Origin: Comamonadaceae bacterium | GTDB lineage: Bacteria > Pseudomonadota > Gammaproteobacteria > Burkholderiales > Burkholderiaceae_C | Direction of reading: 5' to 3' | NCBI GenBank assembly: GCA_947458415.1 | Contig: CANGZG010000060.1 | Coordinates: forward strand, 1-12,927 | Length of the DNA stretch: 12,927 nt | In this document: in pieces, positions 1-8,440 of the stretch | Layout: each line of letters opens with the position of its first letter | How positions within the stretch are numbered: position 1 is the first letter of the stretch | The notes under the pieces: model-generated | What the model was told of the DNA's origin: nothing | Database searches by the model: none | What the model saw: only the letters and a program-made list of their open reading frames with translations | Translations under genes and position numbers: made by a program

Positions 1-303
1 CAAATTCTGCGTGACATCGACTCCTTGGACAGCCACACCGCATTCCTGTTTGACAAGATCAACTTCTTGATGGATGCCACTGTCGGTTTCATCAACATCA
101 ACCAAAACAAGATCATCAAAATTTTCTCGGTGGCCAGCGTCGCTTTGTTGCCACCCACCTTGATCGCCAGTGTCTACGGCATGAATTTTCAATTCATGCC
201 AGAGCTGCAATGGTCGTTGGGCTATGGCTATGCACTGCTGCTCATGGCGGCGAGTGCGGTGGTGCCGATGGTGTATTTCCGTCGGCGCGGTTGGCTGAAA
301 TAA
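1..303 (+). CDS. corA: CorA-family Mg2+ transporter, C-terminal fragment
   Basis: This is the last 100 codons of a CorA-type divalent-cation channel (mainly Mg2+, also Co2+ or Ni2+) of the inner membrane; the gene begins outside the window. The reading frame is open from base 1 to the TAA at 301-303. The fragment contains the end of the long cytoplasmic stalk helix, the first membrane helix (roughly residues 47-60), then the family signature YGMNF at about residues 59-63, which forms the selectivity loop at the pore mouth. A second hydrophobic helix (about residues 74-90) follows, and the protein ends in the basic tail RRRGWLK expected on the cytoplasmic side. CorA family members share exactly this two-helix, GMN-loop ending. 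The gene converges with mtnA, leaving only 18 bases between the stops. An internal TTG at base 25 is not the real start. Its exact ion preference cannot be read from this end. Confidence 0.88.
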   Translation, partial: QILRDIDSLDSHTAFLFDKINFLMDATVGFININQNKIIKIFSVASVALLPPTLIASVYGMNFQFMPELQWSLGYGYALLLMAASAVVPMVYFRRRGWLK

Positions 304-321
304 ACCGCGCGATTGCCAGCA

Positions 322-1383
322 CTACGCTTCAAACAATTTCTTTAACGCGGCTTCGTTCGGCTGACGCACCACGCCTTTTTCGGTGATCAAGGCGGTGACC
401 AATTCGGCGGGCGTGACATCGAAAGCGGGATTGCGCACTTTCACGCCCTCAGGCGCCCAACGCTGTCCGCCAAAACCGGTGACCTCATCCGGGTTGCGCT
501 CTTCGATGGGAATCGCGTCGCCATGGGGCAAGCTCATGTCGATGGTGGACAACGGGCAAGCCACGTAAAACGGGATCTGGTGTCGATGCGCCAGCACCGC
601 CACCATGTAAGTGCCGATCTTGTTGGCCACATCGCCATTGGCCGCCACCCGGTCGGTGCCGACCACAACCGCGTCGATCTCACCATGCTTCATCAAATGG
701 CCCGCCATGTTGTCGGTGATCAACGTCACAGGGATGTGTTCTTGCACCATCTCCCAAGCGGTCAAGCGCGCACCTTGCAAAAAAGGGCGGGTCTCATCGG
801 CATACACACTGATGCGCTTGCCAGCTGCCACGGCCGAACGAAACACGCCGAGCGCTGTGCCATGGCCTGCCGTCGCCAACGCGCCTGCGTTGCAATGCGT
901 CAGCACCCTGGCGCCATCGGCAAGCAAGTTGGCCCCATGCGCACCCATGGCTTGGTTGATGCGCACATCTTCGTCAGCGATCTCGTGCGCCAATGTCAGC
1001 AACCCATTGGCCAATTCGGGCTGTGGCAAATGGGCATGTGCCGTTTGGTGTTGCCGCATGCGTTGCAACGCCCAAAACAAATTGACCGCGGTGGGCCGGC
1101 TGGCCGCCAGCACCTCAAAGCCATGCGCCATGGCTTGGGTAAACGCTTTCGCCTCTGTGTGTTGGTGCGCCAAGGCTTGCAATGCCACGCCATAAGCCGC
1201 CGCACACCCGATGGCAGGTGCGCCTCGCACCACCATGCTGCGAATGCCTTGCGCCACTTCATCTGCGTTGGCATAAGACAGGTATTCAAACCGCATAGGC
1301 AAAATGCGTTGGTCAATCATTTCCAGGCGGCCATTGCGCCAGCGCAATGTTTCGACGACGCCAGTTTTGGTGCTGCTGCTCAT
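322..1383 (-). CDS. mtnA: 5-methylthioribose-1-phosphate isomerase
   Basis: MtnA converts 5-methylthioribose-1-phosphate, an aldose made from methylthioadenosine, to 5-methylthioribulose-1-phosphate in the cytoplasm. The 353-residue protein has the usual family length. Visible motifs are RGAPAIG (53-59, phosphate binding), LTHCNAGALAT with the catalytic Cys164, GTDRVAANGD with the catalytic Asp244, and the adjoining NKIGTY. These match the family that also includes the eIF2B-related proteins, but the Cys/Asp pair marks an isomerase. I chose the ATG at 1383 because upstream the same frame only shadows the aldolase gene. The start overlaps the aldolase stop as ATGA, and no Shine-Dalgarno sequence is evident, so translation is probably coupled to the aldolase. 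It is the last gene of the mtnP-aldolase-mtnA group. MtnA enzymes can also accept 5-deoxyribose-1-phosphate, which is relevant to the pathway proposed in the findings. Confidence 0.95.
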   Translation of the reverse strand: MSSSTKTGVVETLRWRNGRLEMIDQRILPMRFEYLSYANADEVAQGIRSMVVRGAPAIGCAAAYGVALQALAHQHTEAKAFTQAMAHGFEVLAASRPTAVNLFWALQRMRQHQTAHAHLPQPELANGLLTLAHEIADEDVRINQAMGAHGANLLADGARVLTHCNAGALATAGHGTALGVFRSAVAAGKRISVYADETRPFLQGARLTAWEMVQEHIPVTLITDNMAGHLMKHGEIDAVVVGTDRVAANGDVANKIGTYMVAVLAHRHQIPFYVACPLSTIDMSLPHGDAIPIEERNPDEVTGFGGQRWAPEGVKVRNPAFDVTPAELVTALITEKGVVRQPNEAALKKLFEA

Positions 1384-2033
1384 GTGTTGGTTTGCCCGTA
1401 GGTTTTGAATTTGTCGTGTACCGCTTGCATTTGTGCAGCATCCAAAATGTGCGGCTCCCCCAGTTGCAAAGCAATGCCATATTGCTCGCACAAGGACTCC
1501 ACCTCCACAGCCACCGCGACGGCACGTTTCACATCTGTGCCCAAGGCGATCAAGCCGTGGTTGCCCAACAAACACGCGCGCCGGTCTTGCAGTGCCGCCA
1601 AGGCATGGTCTGACAAGGTTTGTGTGCCAAACAAGGCATAAGGCGCGCAACGGATGGTGTCGCCCCCGGCGATGGCGATCATGTAGTGAAATGCGGGAAT
1701 GTCTCGGTGCAAGCAAGAAAACGCGGTCGCATACCGAGAGTGTGTGTGCACCACCGCATGGATATCGTGGCGCGACATGAGTATGTCCCGGTGGAAACGC
1801 CATTCGCTGGAAGGTTTGCCGGGCCCGAGTGCTTGTCCGTCAAAGTTCATGCTGACCATGGCGTCTGGGTGCAGGTCTTGGGCAGGCACGCCCGACGGGG
1901 TCACCAGCCAAGTCGATCCGTTTCGCACCGACAGATTGCCTGTGCTGCCTCGGTTCAGGCCCGTGGCGTCCAACCGCAATGCCGCTTCGCACATTTGTGC
2001 GCGCAAGCTGCTTTCGTCAACCGGCAAGCCCAT
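1380..2033 (-). CDS. class II aldolase, FucA-like; likely 5-methylthioribulose-1-phosphate / 5-deoxyribulose-1-phosphate aldolase
   Basis: This 217-residue zinc-dependent class II aldolase resembles L-fuculose-1-phosphate aldolase (FucA) along its whole length. Visible motifs are TGNLSVR (31-37, phosphate site), PSSEWRFH (74-81) with the FucA-type catalytic Glu77, VVHTH giving zinc ligands His96 and His98, FHYMIA (115-120), GNHG giving His159, and a C-terminal FKTYG whose Tyr212 matches the mobile-tail tyrosine of FucA. It lies between mtnP and mtnA with a 2-base gap upstream and an ATGA overlap downstream. From that position I infer that its substrate is 5-(methylthio)ribulose-1-phosphate or 5-deoxyribulose-1-phosphate, cleaved to dihydroxyacetone phosphate and (methylthio)acetaldehyde or acetaldehyde, as shown for the DHAP-shunt aldolase Ald2. 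The dehydratase MtnB is in the same superfamily and is the main alternative; the conserved Glu and FucA-like tail argue for an aldolase. The start MGLPVDESS is chosen by gene packing; no clear Shine-Dalgarno sequence precedes it. Confidence 0.85.
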   Translation of the reverse strand: MGLPVDESSLRAQMCEAALRLDATGLNRGSTGNLSVRNGSTWLVTPSGVPAQDLHPDAMVSMNFDGQALGPGKPSSEWRFHRDILMSRHDIHAVVHTHSRYATAFSCLHRDIPAFHYMIAIAGGDTIRCAPYALFGTQTLSDHALAALQDRRACLLGNHGLIALGTDVKRAVAVAVEVESLCEQYGIALQLGEPHILDAAQMQAVHDKFKTYGQTNT

Positions 2034-2035
2034 GG

Positions 2036-2929
<894 letters not shown>

Positions 2930-2955
2930 GCGATGTGTCCCCCGTCAATCTCGCT

Positions 2956-4386
2956 TTATTCGATCGCCTTGACCATGTCTTCCACCACTTTTTTGGCGTC
3001 GCCAAACACCATCATGGTTTTGTCCATGTAAAAGAGTTCGTTGTCCAAACCGGCGTAACCCGCAGCCATGGAGCGCTTGTTGACGATCACGGTTTTGGCT
3101 TTGTAGGCTTCCAAAATCGGCATGCCGTAAATCGGGCTGCCTTTGATCATCGCGGCGGGGTTGACCACGTCGTTCGCGCCCAAAATGATCGCCACATCAG
3201 CCTGACCGAATTCGCCGTTGATGTCTTCCATTTCAAACACTTGGTCATAAGGCACTTCGGCCTCGGCCAGCAACACGTTCATGTGCCCCGGCATGCGCCC
3301 AGCCACAGGGTGGATCGCATACTTCACGGTGATGCCTTTGTGGGTGAGTTTTTCGGCCAACTCTTTCACGGCGTGTTGTGCACGCGCTACCGCCAAACCG
3401 TAACCGGGCACGATGACCACGGTTTCCGCGTTGCCCAAAATGAAGGCGGCGTCATCGGCACTGCCACTCTTGACGGGGCGTTGTTCGGCGCTGCCTGAGG
3501 CGGCTGTGCCTGCATCGCCACCAAACCCGCCCAAAATCACATTGAAGAACGAGCGGTTCATCGCCTTGCACATGATGTAGCTGAGGATGGCGCCAGAAGA
3601 GCCCACCAACGAACCCGCGATGATCAACATGCTGTTGTTGAGCGAGAAACCGATGCCTGCCGCTGCCCAACCCGAATAGCTGTTGAGCATGGACACCACG
3701 ACCGGCATGTCTGCCCCACCAATCGGGATGATGATCAGCACGCCCAACACGAATGACAAAGCCAGCATCAGCAAAAACGCGTTCCAGTCACCAGTGAACA
3801 TGAAGAACACGCCCAAACCAATGGTGGCCAGACCCATCAACAGGTTGAGCATGTGCTGACCTGCAAACACCACTGGCGCGCCTTGGAACAAACGGAATTT
3901 GTACTTGCCCGACAGCTTGCCAAAAGCAATGACCGAGCCGCTGAAGGTGATGGCGCCGATCGCCGCCCCCAAGAACAATTCCAAACGGTTGCCTTTGGGG
4001 ATGTCCAAGGTACCCAAGCCTTGCGCCACGATGCCAAAGGCTGACGGTTCGACCACCGCAGCGATGGCAATGAACACCGCCGCCAAACCGATCATGCTGT
4101 GCATGAAAGCGACCAGCTCGGGCATCTTGGTCATCTCGACCCGCTGGGCCATGATGGCGCCCGCGCCGCCGCCGATCACCAAGCCGAGCAAGACCCAGCC
4201 CAACCCATCTGCGTGACCTGCCAGATTGACGATCAACGCCGCGGTGGTGAGCACGGCAATGGCCATGCCGCTCATGCCAAACAGGTTGCCGCGAATGGAG
4301 GTGGTCGGGTGCGACAGTCCTTTGAGCGCCTGAATGAAACAAATGCTGGCGACCAAATACAGAAGTACAACGAGGTTCATGCTCAT
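2956..4386 (-). CDS. pntB: NAD(P)+ transhydrogenase, beta subunit
   Basis: PntB is the beta subunit of the inner-membrane proton-translocating transhydrogenase, which uses the proton gradient to drive hydride transfer from NADH to NADP+. The 476-residue protein starts MSMNLVVLLYLVAS and has a long hydrophobic region (about residues 1-270, multiple membrane helices, domain dII) with the conserved stretch PIGGADMPVVVSMLNSYSGW. The cytoplasmic NADP(H)-binding domain dIII follows, with VIVPGYGLAVARAQ, HPVAGRMPGHMNVLLAEA, GANDVVNPAA, KRSMAAGYAG and ELFY, all standard for the family. Its ATG overlaps the pntAB stop as ATGA, with GGAG seven bases upstream; a second ATG at 4380 is a possible alternative start that would remove two residues. 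It is the third gene of pntAA-pntAB-pntB and is followed 26 bases later by mtnP. There is no obvious terminator in that short gap. Length and motifs indicate an intact gene. Confidence 0.97.
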   Translation of the reverse strand: MSMNLVVLLYLVASICFIQALKGLSHPTTSIRGNLFGMSGMAIAVLTTAALIVNLAGHADGLGWVLLGLVIGGGAGAIMAQRVEMTKMPELVAFMHSMIGLAAVFIAIAAVVEPSAFGIVAQGLGTLDIPKGNRLELFLGAAIGAITFSGSVIAFGKLSGKYKFRLFQGAPVVFAGQHMLNLLMGLATIGLGVFFMFTGDWNAFLLMLALSFVLGVLIIIPIGGADMPVVVSMLNSYSGWAAAGIGFSLNNSMLIIAGSLVGSSGAILSYIMCKAMNRSFFNVILGGFGGDAGTAASGSAEQRPVKSGSADDAAFILGNAETVVIVPGYGLAVARAQHAVKELAEKLTHKGITVKYAIHPVAGRMPGHMNVLLAEAEVPYDQVFEMEDINGEFGQADVAIILGANDVVNPAAMIKGSPIYGMPILEAYKAKTVIVNKRSMAAGYAGLDNELFYMDKTMMVFGDAKKVVEDMVKAIE

Positions 4387-4685
4387 TTGTCAGCTCCTGC
4401 CTTGGGGGCTTTTTTCTTGAACATGTCCAGCATGCGCCGGGTCACCAAAAAACCGCCGAACACATTCACGGCCGCCAGTGCCACGGCCAGCACGCCCATG
4501 GTTTTGCCCAGCGGCGTGACGGTCAAAGCGGCAGCCAGCATGGCACCCACAATGATGATGGCCGACACCGCATTGGTCACAGCCATGAGCGGTGTGTGCA
4601 AAGCCGGCGTGACGTTCCAAACAACGTGGTAGCCGACGTAAATCGCCAGCACAAAAATGATCAGGTTGGTGATGGTGTGGTCCAT
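4383..4685 (-). CDS. pntAB: NAD(P)+ transhydrogenase, small alpha-2 membrane subunit
   Basis: This small subunit carries the membrane portion that is fused to PntA in Escherichia coli but is a separate protein in the Rhodospirillum rubrum type of transhydrogenase. The 100-residue product has three hydrophobic helices (about residues 6-25, 34-53 and 60-78), the conserved segment NVTPALHTPLMAVTNAVS (24-41) leading into the second helix, and a basic tail with FKKKAPK facing the cytoplasm. I chose the ATG at 4685 (MDHTITN) over an upstream ATG at 4727, because AAAGGAAA lies just before it inside the end of pntAA and because the upstream extension is very basic and overlaps the pntAA coding region. 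It starts 2 bases after the pntAA stop and overlaps pntB by 4 bases, so the three subunits are translationally linked, which suits a fixed complex. Confidence 0.95.
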   Translation of the reverse strand: MDHTITNLIIFVLAIYVGYHVVWNVTPALHTPLMAVTNAVSAIIIVGAMLAAALTVTPLGKTMGVLAVALAAVNVFGGFLVTRRMLDMFKKKAPKAGADK

Positions 4686-4687
4686 GC

Positions 4688-5803
4688 TTATTTCCTTTTG
4701 ACGTCGCCGCCTTGCGTCATCAGGCAAGCCGCCACGATGTCGTCTTCCATGTCAACCGTGAAGCCCTTGTCTTTGGGCAACACCAGCTTCAAAAAATCCA
4801 GCACGTTGCGTGCATACAAGGCAGACGCGTCTGCCGCTACCAACGCGGGCAAATTGGTTTCACCCACCAAGGTCACCCCGTGCTTGACCACGGTGTGCCC
4901 GGCTTCTGTCAGCGGGCAATTGCCGCCGGCAGGCGCTGCCAAATCGACAATCACCGAACCCGGTTTCATGCTTTTGACCATGTCTTCGGTCACCAGCACA
5001 GGGGCGGCGCGACCGGGGATCAAGGCGGTGGTGATGACCACGTCGGCCAGCGCGACCCGTTTGGCGACCTCGACCTTTTGCCGTTCAAGCCAGCTGGGCG
5101 GCATGGGGCGGGCATAGCCGCCGACACCTTCAGCGGCTTCTCTTTCTTCAGCCGTTTCGTAGGGCACATCGATGAATTTCGCGCCCAATGATTCGACCTG
5201 CTCTTTGACACTGGGGCGAACATCCGAGGCTTCGATGACCGCGCCCAAACGCTTGGCGGTGGCAATGGCTTGCAAACCCGCCACACCCACCCCCAAAATG
5301 ACAACGCGGGCGGCCTTGACGGTGCCGGCAGCGGTCATCAACATCGGAAAAAAGCGTTGGTATTTGTCAGCAGCGATCATCACCGCTTTGTAGCCGGCAA
5401 TGTTGGCTTGCGAAGACAGCACGTCCATGCTTTGCGCGCGGGTGGTGCGCGGGGCGGCTTCTAAAGCGAAACTGGTCAGACCGGCAGTGGCCATGCGTTG
5501 CAAACCTTCGGCATCAAACGGGTTGAGCATGCCCACCAGCGCCGCGCCCGATTTCATGTGCGGCAATTCGGCGGCAGATGGCGCACGCACCTTGAGCACC
5601 AGTTCGGCGCCCAACGCGCCCGCTGCATCGGTGATCTGTGCACCCACCGCTTCGTATGCGGCGTCTGTCACGCTGGCGGCCACGCCAGCACCCGATTGCA
5701 CTTTGAGTGTGTGACCTTGGGCAATGATTTTTTTGGCCGTTTCAGGGGTCACGGCAACACGGGTTTCACCCGCCGTGGTTTCGGCAGGCACGCCAATCAG
5801 CAT
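4688..5803 (-). CDS. pntAA: NAD(P)+ transhydrogenase, alpha-1 NAD(H)-binding subunit
   Basis: PntAA is the cytoplasmic NAD(H)-binding domain dI of the transhydrogenase, here a free 371-residue protein as in Rhodospirillum rubrum. It is related to alanine dehydrogenase. Motifs include MLIGVPAETTAGETRVAVTP (1-20), the NAD-site loop RTTRAQSMDVLSSQ with its Arg, Gln, Asp and Ser residues, NIAGYKAV, the nucleotide-fold glycines VILGVGVAGLQA, EASDVRPSVKEQVESLGA, TTALIPGRAAPVL and DLAAPAGGNC. Alanine dehydrogenase is made unlikely by the adjoining pntAB and pntB. I chose the ATG at 5803 because GAGGAG lies six bases upstream and the product then begins like its relatives; a longer frame from 5836 adds eleven residues without family resemblance. 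It is the first gene of the leftward group, and its promoter should lie in the 74-base gap shared with the divergent Nudix gene. I found no convincing -35/-10 pair there. Confidence 0.96.
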   Translation of the reverse strand: MLIGVPAETTAGETRVAVTPETAKKIIAQGHTLKVQSGAGVAASVTDAAYEAVGAQITDAAGALGAELVLKVRAPSAAELPHMKSGAALVGMLNPFDAEGLQRMATAGLTSFALEAAPRTTRAQSMDVLSSQANIAGYKAVMIAADKYQRFFPMLMTAAGTVKAARVVILGVGVAGLQAIATAKRLGAVIEASDVRPSVKEQVESLGAKFIDVPYETAEEREAAEGVGGYARPMPPSWLERQKVEVAKRVALADVVITTALIPGRAAPVLVTEDMVKSMKPGSVIVDLAAPAGGNCPLTEAGHTVVKHGVTLVGETNLPALVAADASALYARNVLDFLKLVLPKDKGFTVDMEDDIVAACLMTQGGDVKRK

Positions 5804-5809
5804 GGTTAT

Positions 5810-5815
5810 CTCCTC
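5810..5815 (-). promoter_or_regulatory. ribosome binding site of pntAA
   Basis: The minus strand reads GAGGAG here, six bases before the ATG at 5803. It is a near-consensus Shine-Dalgarno sequence and decides the pntAA start in favour of MLIGVPAE rather than the in-frame ATG at 5836. Confidence 0.8.
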
Positions 5816-5877
5816 TACGCAATGGGCGAGAATCATCGCAGATTCACAACACGCCCGAAAAACAGGGATTTTGCACC

Positions 5878-6381
5878 ATGACCTACCGTTGGAAGCCGAG
5901 TGTGACCGTGGCTGGCATCATTGAACAAGAGGGCCGGTATTTGCTGGTGGAAGAACATACGCCCAAAGGCCTCATGTTCAACAACCCTGCCGGTCATTTG
6001 GACCCCGGCGAATCGCCATGGGAGGCCTGTGTGCGCGAAGTGTTGGAAGAAACCGCGTACGCCTTTACCCCCACAGCATTGGTGGGTATTTACCTGTCGC
6101 GCTTTGGCAAACCGCCGACCCCGGACGACCCGGACGAAGACATCACCTATTTGCGTTTCGCATTCACGGGTGTGTTGGGCCGGCATGACCCTGATCGCCG
6201 ACTCGACGACGGCATTGTGCGGACCTTGTGGATGGGCATCGATGAGATGCTGGCCAGCCAAGAAAGGCACCGCAGTCGTTTGTTGGTGCGCTGTGCGCAA
6301 GACCATGCGCGCGGTATCCGGTTGCCGCTGGACGCGATTTACACCGACCCGAGCGTGTACCTGCCCGGCGGTCCGGCCTGA
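5878..6381 (+). CDS. Nudix hydrolase, NudJ-like (nucleotide / thiamin-diphosphate phosphatase type)
   Basis: This is a 167-residue cytoplasmic Nudix hydrolase, a Mg2+-dependent enzyme that cleaves nucleoside di- or triphosphates and related pyrophosphates. The Nudix box runs from Gly39 to Tyr61 (GHLDPGESPWEACV then REVLEETAY), with Glu45, Arg53, Glu54, Glu57 and Glu58 in place. The usual glycine near the end of the box is replaced by Ala60. The N-terminus (PSVTVAGIIEQEGRYLLVEE) and NNPAGHL resemble E. coli NudJ, which hydrolyses HMP-PP, thiamin-PP and nucleoside di- and triphosphates; this is my best guess for the substrate range, from resemblance only. The start is the ATG at 5878, with a poor AGGGA-like ribosome site about ten bases upstream. 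It diverges from pntAA across 74 bases and converges with ptsI, leaving one base between the two stop codons. MutT or another Nudix subfamily is possible. Confidence 0.9.
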   Translation: MTYRWKPSVTVAGIIEQEGRYLLVEEHTPKGLMFNNPAGHLDPGESPWEACVREVLEETAYAFTPTALVGIYLSRFGKPPTPDDPDEDITYLRFAFTGVLGRHDPDRRLDDGIVRTLWMGIDEMLASQERHRSRLLVRCAQDHARGIRLPLDAIYTDPSVYLPGGPA

Positions 6382-6382
6382 T

Positions 6383-8146
6383 TCAACGCGCGAGCATTTC
6401 AGCGGCGGGGTCGTCGGCTTGCATGACAGACTGGGCCCATGGTGCCAAGCGCTGCGTGTCAGCGCGCAACACCTCTTGCTTGACCCGCAAAATTTGCGTC
6501 GGGTGCATGGAAAAATAACGCAAGCCCAAGCCCAATAACAGCCGAGTCAATGCCGGGTCGCCCGCCATTTCGCCGCACAAGGCCACCTCTTTGCCAGCCG
6601 CCGCGCCTTGGGCAATGGTGTCTGCCAACAAGCGCAATATCGCGGGGTGCAACGGGTCATACAAATGCGCCACCTGTTCGTCGGCACGGTCGATGGCCAA
6701 GGTGTACTGGATCAAATCGTTGGTGCCGACCGATAAAAAATCAAAATGCTTTAAAAACAAAGGCAAGCTGAGCGCCGCCGCAGGCACTTCGATCATGGCA
6801 CCGACCCGCAAGGGGCCGTAAGGGATGGATTTTTTGTCCAACTGTGCACGGGCGTGCGCCAACCAATGCAAGGTTTGCGCGATTTCTTTGGCATGCCCAA
6901 GCATGGGGATGAGCAAGTTCACCTGTCCGTGGGCCGCCGCCCGCAAAATGGCGCGCAATTGGCTGAGGAACATGCCGGGGTCGGCCAAGCTCCAGCGAAT
7001 GGCGCGCAAACCCAGTGCGGGATTCAAATGGGCTTGTTCTTTGACCGTGCGATCCAAGGGCTTGTCTGCGCCCACGTCAACACTGCGGATCGTGACGGGC
7101 AAGCCTTGCATGCCCTCGACCGCGCGTTTATAGGCTTGGTACTGTTCTTCTTCGTCAGGCAATTTGCCGTCGCGGCCCATGAACAAAAATTCGCTGCGAA
7201 ACAGTCCGACACCCACCGCGCCCATTTCCACCGCGAGTTGGGTGTCTTCAGGCAATTCGATGTTGGCCAGCAAATGGACGTGTTGGCCGTCGAGCGTGAC
7301 CGCCGGGGTGTGGCGCAAGCGCGCCAAGCGCTCTCTTTCCAGCTCCGCCTGGCGTTGTTTGAACGCGTATTCGGCCAGGATGATTGGCGAGGGCTCCACA
7401 ATGATGACGCCCGCATCACCGTCGATGATGACCCAATCGTCTTGCTTGACCAAATGGCTGGCACTGCGCGCGCCCACCACCGCAGGGATGTCCAAACTGC
7501 GCGCCACGATGGCGGTATGCGATGTTTTGCCCCCGACGTCAGTGACGAAGCCGGTGAACACGCTTTGTTTGAATTGCAACATGTCCGCGGGCGACAGGTC
7601 ATGGGCCACCAACACCAGCGGTGCATCATGGCTTTCATCCAACAGCTGGTTTTGTTGCCATGCACTGCCTGGCTTGCGGCCCTTGGGTTGAGGCAAGCTG
7701 CTGGGCAAACCTTTCATGTGACGCAACAAGCGCTCCACCACTTGCTCAAGATCACCTTTGCGTTCGCGCAAATAAGCGTCTTCCATGTCATCAAATTGAC
7801 GGGCCACCACTTCCAGTTGCGAGGTCAACGCCCATTCGGCGTTGTACAAGCGGTCGGTGACCCAATGCTTCACGCCATCGGCCAGCATCTCGTCTTGCAA
7901 CAACATCATGTGCACCTCAAGCAGCGCAGGCAGCTCTGGCGGTGCGTCCTTGGGCACGGATTGGTGCAGCCGCTGGACCTCGGCCATGACCGCGCTGCGC
8001 GCCTGCGTGATGCGCTCGAGTTCCTCTTCCACTTGCGCAGGCTTGATGAAATAGTGCGCCACATCCACGCGGCTGCTGGCCACGAGCACGGCCTTGCCAA
8101 TCGCGATGCCGCGCGCAACAGCCAATCCGTGGATGGAGAACGTCAT
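6383..8146 (-). CDS. ptsI: phosphoenolpyruvate-protein phosphotransferase (PTS Enzyme I)
   Basis: Enzyme I takes the phosphoryl group from phosphoenolpyruvate and passes it to HPr. The 587-residue cytoplasmic protein has an N-terminal HPr-binding/phospho-His domain with the active-site His210 in GGKTSHTAIVARSLDIPAVVG. The PEP-binding barrel follows, with LLANIELPED, GVGLFRSEFLFM, a variant TIRSVDVGADKPLD (the usual form is TIRT-D-GGDK), GAMIEVPAA, SVGTNDLIQYTLAIDRAD and LCGEMAGD with the catalytic Cys near residue 524. It is slightly longer than E. coli EI (575), mainly through a proline- and glutamine-containing linker at about 148-174 before the phosphohistidine segment. The start lies 7 bases after the ptsH stop, with GAGG upstream. 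There is no N-terminal GAF domain, so it is not the nitrogen-PTS enzyme PtsP. It is the last gene of the EIIA-ptsH-ptsI group. Confidence 0.96.
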   Translation of the reverse strand: MTFSIHGLAVARGIAIGKAVLVASSRVDVAHYFIKPAQVEEELERITQARSAVMAEVQRLHQSVPKDAPPELPALLEVHMMLLQDEMLADGVKHWVTDRLYNAEWALTSQLEVVARQFDDMEDAYLRERKGDLEQVVERLLRHMKGLPSSLPQPKGRKPGSAWQQNQLLDESHDAPLVLVAHDLSPADMLQFKQSVFTGFVTDVGGKTSHTAIVARSLDIPAVVGARSASHLVKQDDWVIIDGDAGVIIVEPSPIILAEYAFKQRQAELERERLARLRHTPAVTLDGQHVHLLANIELPEDTQLAVEMGAVGVGLFRSEFLFMGRDGKLPDEEEQYQAYKRAVEGMQGLPVTIRSVDVGADKPLDRTVKEQAHLNPALGLRAIRWSLADPGMFLSQLRAILRAAAHGQVNLLIPMLGHAKEIAQTLHWLAHARAQLDKKSIPYGPLRVGAMIEVPAAALSLPLFLKHFDFLSVGTNDLIQYTLAIDRADEQVAHLYDPLHPAILRLLADTIAQGAAAGKEVALCGEMAGDPALTRLLLGLGLRYFSMHPTQILRVKQEVLRADTQRLAPWAQSVMQADDPAAEMLAR

Positions 8147-8153
8147 CTCGGCC

Positions 8154-8420
8154 TCACGCGCCTTCGCCGAATTTGTCGTTGATCAACGCGAGCAGCGCGT
8201 CGAGGGCTTCTTTTTCTTGATCGCCCACGGTTTCGATTTCAATGTCCGTGCCCATGCCCGCCGCCAGCATCATCACGCCCATGATGCTTTTGGCATTCAC
8301 GCGCCGCTCGCCTCGGGAAATCCACACCTGACAAGGAAAACTGCCCGCCAGTTTGGTGAGCTTGGCTGACGCTCTGGCGTGCAAGCCCAGCTTGTTGATC
8401 ACGGTAATCGTTTGTTTCAT
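8154..8420 (-). CDS. ptsH: phosphocarrier protein HPr
   Basis: HPr relays phosphate from Enzyme I to EIIA. The 88-residue protein begins MKQTITVINKLGLHARASAK with the active-site His14 in the LGLHARAS motif (His15 in most numbering). NAKSIMGVMML carries Ser45, equivalent to the regulatory Ser46 that HPr kinase/phosphorylase modifies in organisms that have HprK. This makes dual control possible, although hprK is not in this window. I prefer the ATG at 8420, which gives the standard HPr length. A TTG at 8444 would overlap the EIIA stop and add eight residues (MTLQQQAF) foreign to the family. The Shine-Dalgarno sequence is weak (CAGG about six bases upstream), so translation may depend on EIIA translation, whose stop is 20 bases upstream. 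The genes are adjacent in the order phosphate would flow in reverse: EIIA, HPr, EI. Confidence 0.96.
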   Translation of the reverse strand: MKQTITVINKLGLHARASAKLTKLAGSFPCQVWISRGERRVNAKSIMGVMMLAAGMGTDIEIETVGDQEKEALDALLALINDKFGEGA

Positions 8421-8440
8421 AAAAGCCTGTTGTTGGAGGG

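Noticed and set aside
304..321. A terminator between the convergent corA and mtnA genes.
   Set aside because: The gap is only 18 bases and contains no stem followed by a T-tract on either strand.
523..1401. A 292-codon open frame on the plus strand opposite mtnA.
   Set aside because: mtnA on the other strand has all catalytic motifs; this frame is rich in His, Arg and Gln with no family resemblance.
1384..1803. Upstream extension of the mtnA frame to about 493 residues.
   Set aside because: The extra residues are an out-of-frame reading of the aldolase gene, and the product from 1383 already has the normal MtnA length.
1380..2033. Calling the class II aldolase MtnB (methylthioribulose-1-phosphate dehydratase).
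   Set aside because: The protein keeps the FucA catalytic Glu in SSEWRFH and the C-terminal FKTYG, and no mtnC or mtnD gene is nearby. MtnB remains the main alternative and is noted as such.
5804..5877. A divergent promoter pair between pntAA and the Nudix gene.
   Set aside because: A promoter must exist here, but I could not find a -35/-10 pair with acceptable spacing on either strand.
6854..8182. A 442-codon open frame on the plus strand, opposite ptsI and the end of ptsH.
   Set aside because: It is fully antisense to a well-conserved ptsI, has no recognisable motif, and its His/Gln/Arg-rich composition is what the complement of biased codons gives.
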